A program made the position numbers and the translations under genes. This document shows, piece by piece, positions 62,826 through 64,000 of a stretch of 64,000 bases of DNA. The DNA comes from Paraburkholderia tagetis. GTDB lineage: Bacteria > Pseudomonadota > Gammaproteobacteria > Burkholderiales > Burkholderiaceae. Every line of letters starts with the position of its first letter. Within the stretch, counting starts at the first letter, position 1. Location of the stretch: contig NZ_JAKLJA010000008.1 in NCBI RefSeq assembly GCF_022213065.1, forward strand, positions 124,001-188,000, given 5' to 3'. A model generated the notes under the pieces. That model ran no database searches and had not been told where the DNA came from. It saw nothing but the letters and a program-made list of their open reading frames with translations.

Positions 62826-64000
62826 ATGGAGCATCGGCAAGGAGGGGCGTCGCGCTTTGCGTCGCCGTGGGTTCAGCTCGTGTTCGGCGTGATCTGCATG
62901 GCAATGATCGCCAACATGCAGTACGGCTGGACGCTGTTCGTCAATCCGATCAACGAGAAGTACCACTGGGGGCGCGCCGCGATTCAGGTCGCGTTCACGA
63001 TCTTCGTCGTCACCGAGACCTGGCTCGTACCCATCGAAGGCTGGCTCGTCGACAAATACGGCCCGCGTCCCGTGGTCGTCGGCGGCGGGCTGCTCTGTGC
63101 GATCGCATGGGTGCTCAACTCGGTCGCCTCGTCGCTGCCCTTGCTCTATGTCGCGGCGGCCGTGGGCGGGCTCGGTGCGGGGGCCGTCTATGGCACCTGT
63201 GTCGGCAACGCGCTCAAGTGGTTTCCGAACCGGCGCGGGCTCGCGGCGGGCATCACGGCGGCGGGGTTCGGCGCGGGATCGGCGGCCACCGTCGTGCCCA
63301 TCGCCCACATGATCAAGAGCAGCGGTTACGAGGCCACGTTCCTCTGGTTCGGTCTCGGTCAAGGGATCGTCGTGCTCATACTCGGCCTCGCGCTTGCAGC
63401 GCCCGTGTCTCACGGTGCCGCCGCGGCAAAACGCATCATCGGGCAAGCCGCGAAGCAAGCCGCGCAAGGGGTGAGCGCCGTCTACAACGCGGGCCCGCGC
63501 GAGGTGATCGCCTCGCCCATCTTCTGGGTGATGTACGCGATGTTCGTGATGATGGCCGCCGGCGGCCTGATGGCGACCGCGCAGCTCGGCCCGATCGCGA
63601 AGGACTTCGGCCTGCACGACACGCCCGTCTCGCTGCTCGGCCTCACGCTTCCCGCGCTCACGTTCGCGCTCACCATCGACCGCGTGCTCAACGGTCTCAC
63701 GCGACCGTTCTTCGGCTGGGTGTCGGACCGCATCGGCCGCGAGAACACGATGTTCGTCGCGTTCGCCGTGGAGGCAGTCGGTATCGTGCTGCTCTCGCAG
63801 TATGGGCACAGCCCGGTCGCGTTCGTCGTGCTCACGGGTATCGTGTTCTTCGCGTGGGGCGAGATCTACAGCCTCTTTCCCGCCACCTGCGGCGACACCT
63901 TCGGCCCGAAGTTCGCCGCCACCAACGCCGGCCTGCTCTACACCGCGAAAGGCACCGCCGCGCTGCTCGTGCCGTTCTCGAGCGTGATCACCGCTGCAAC
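62826..64000 (+). CDS. OxlT-like MFS oxalate/formate antiporter (copy 2, cut by window edge)
   Basis: The visible 391 residues are most of a 12-helix MFS protein closely resembling the one at 47596-48912: NMQYGWTLFVNPINEKYHWGRAAIQVAFTIFVVTETWLVPIEGWLVD and GAGAVYGTCVGNALKWFPNRRGLAAGITAAGFG. It lacks its C-terminal end in this window. The start is ATG at 62826. Its promoter carries the same TGATATATCACATA sequence as frc and gntR, unlike copy 1, so this copy is the better candidate for the oxalate regulon. Confidence 0.88.
   Translation, partial: MEHRQGGASRFASPWVQLVFGVICMAMIANMQYGWTLFVNPINEKYHWGRAAIQVAFTIFVVTETWLVPIEGWLVDKYGPRPVVVGGGLLCAIAWVLNSVASSLPLLYVAAAVGGLGAGAVYGTCVGNALKWFPNRRGLAAGITAAGFGAGSAATVVPIAHMIKSSGYEATFLWFGLGQGIVVLILGLALAAPVSHGAAAAKRIIGQAAKQAAQGVSAVYNAGPREVIASPIFWVMYAMFVMMAAGGLMATAQLGPIAKDFGLHDTPVSLLGLTLPALTFALTIDRVLNGLTRPFFGWVSDRIGRENTMFVAFAVEAVGIVLLSQYGHSPVAFVVLTGIVFFAWGEIYSLFPATCGDTFGPKFAATNAGLLYTAKGTAALLVPFSSVITAA

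Overview
The window is GC-rich chromosomal DNA from a betaproteobacterium of the Burkholderia/Paraburkholderia/Caballeronia group. The evidence is the gene families present: two Burkholderia-type trimeric porins, two DUF4148 secreted proteins, a DUF2917 protein, a cyoABCD oxidase, many LysR regulators, an mprF-acvB pair and a CeoR/BpeT-LlpE divergon. Codon use is uniform. I see no rRNA, tRNA, insertion sequence, prophage or CRISPR array. Genes at both ends are cut by the window: an LlpE-like hydrolase on the left and an oxalate/formate-type MFS transporter on the right.

Layout. 0-6.3 kb: llpE-like hydrolase diverging from a CeoR/BpeT-type LysR gene, a DUF4148 protein, then three minus-strand units (selD with a cation-efflux gene; an M14 peptidase with an alpha/beta hydrolase). 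6.4-6.9 kb: a 550-bp decayed giant palindrome without genes. 7.3-12.6 kb: an EamA transporter and the GABA module gabR / gabT-gabD. 13.8-20.6 kb: pcaF, cyoABCD and a PcaR-type IclR regulator. 20.7-24.4 kb: a broken phosphonate locus (phnN, DUF1045, phnF, a phnJ scar, phnM). 24.8-35.4 kb: an orphan amino-acid-binding protein, an AstE-like acylase, a porin, glgP, an MFS exporter, threonine aldolase and a NlpD-like lipoprotein. 35.7-46.3 kb: small hypothetical genes, an unusual 0.45-kb degenerate repeat tract, gnd, a methyltransferase, a sirtuin with a Cys-rich partner, LysR, DUF2252, a LysE exporter and a PanE-like reductase. 46.5-55.2 kb and 62.8-64 kb: an oxalate-type cluster (two OxlT-like transporters, formyl-CoA transferase, LysR and GntR regulators). 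55.9-62.3 kb: DUF2917, a second porin, mprF-acvB.

How the genes work together. gabT and gabD convert GABA to succinate under a MocR/GabR regulator whose likely half-sites overlap its own ribosome-binding site. pcaF belongs to the beta-ketoadipate pathway; two PcaR-like boxes lie in its promoter. Three promoters (frc, the small-ORF/gntR unit and oxlT2) share the same 14-bp sequence, always in the direction of transcription, which defines a probable GntR-controlled oxalate regulon.

Most interesting points: (1) the C-P lyase core genes have been deleted, leaving a 141-bp phnJ relic between phnF and phnM; (2) the phnF operator region shares an identical 16-mer with the EamA transporter promoter 15 kb away; (3) the shared oxalate-regulon operator; (4) a purine-rich GCAGTA repeat tract probably transcribed as a long 3' UTR; (5) a 550-bp symmetric non-coding palindrome; (6) repeated use of exactly 9-bp tandem arrays.
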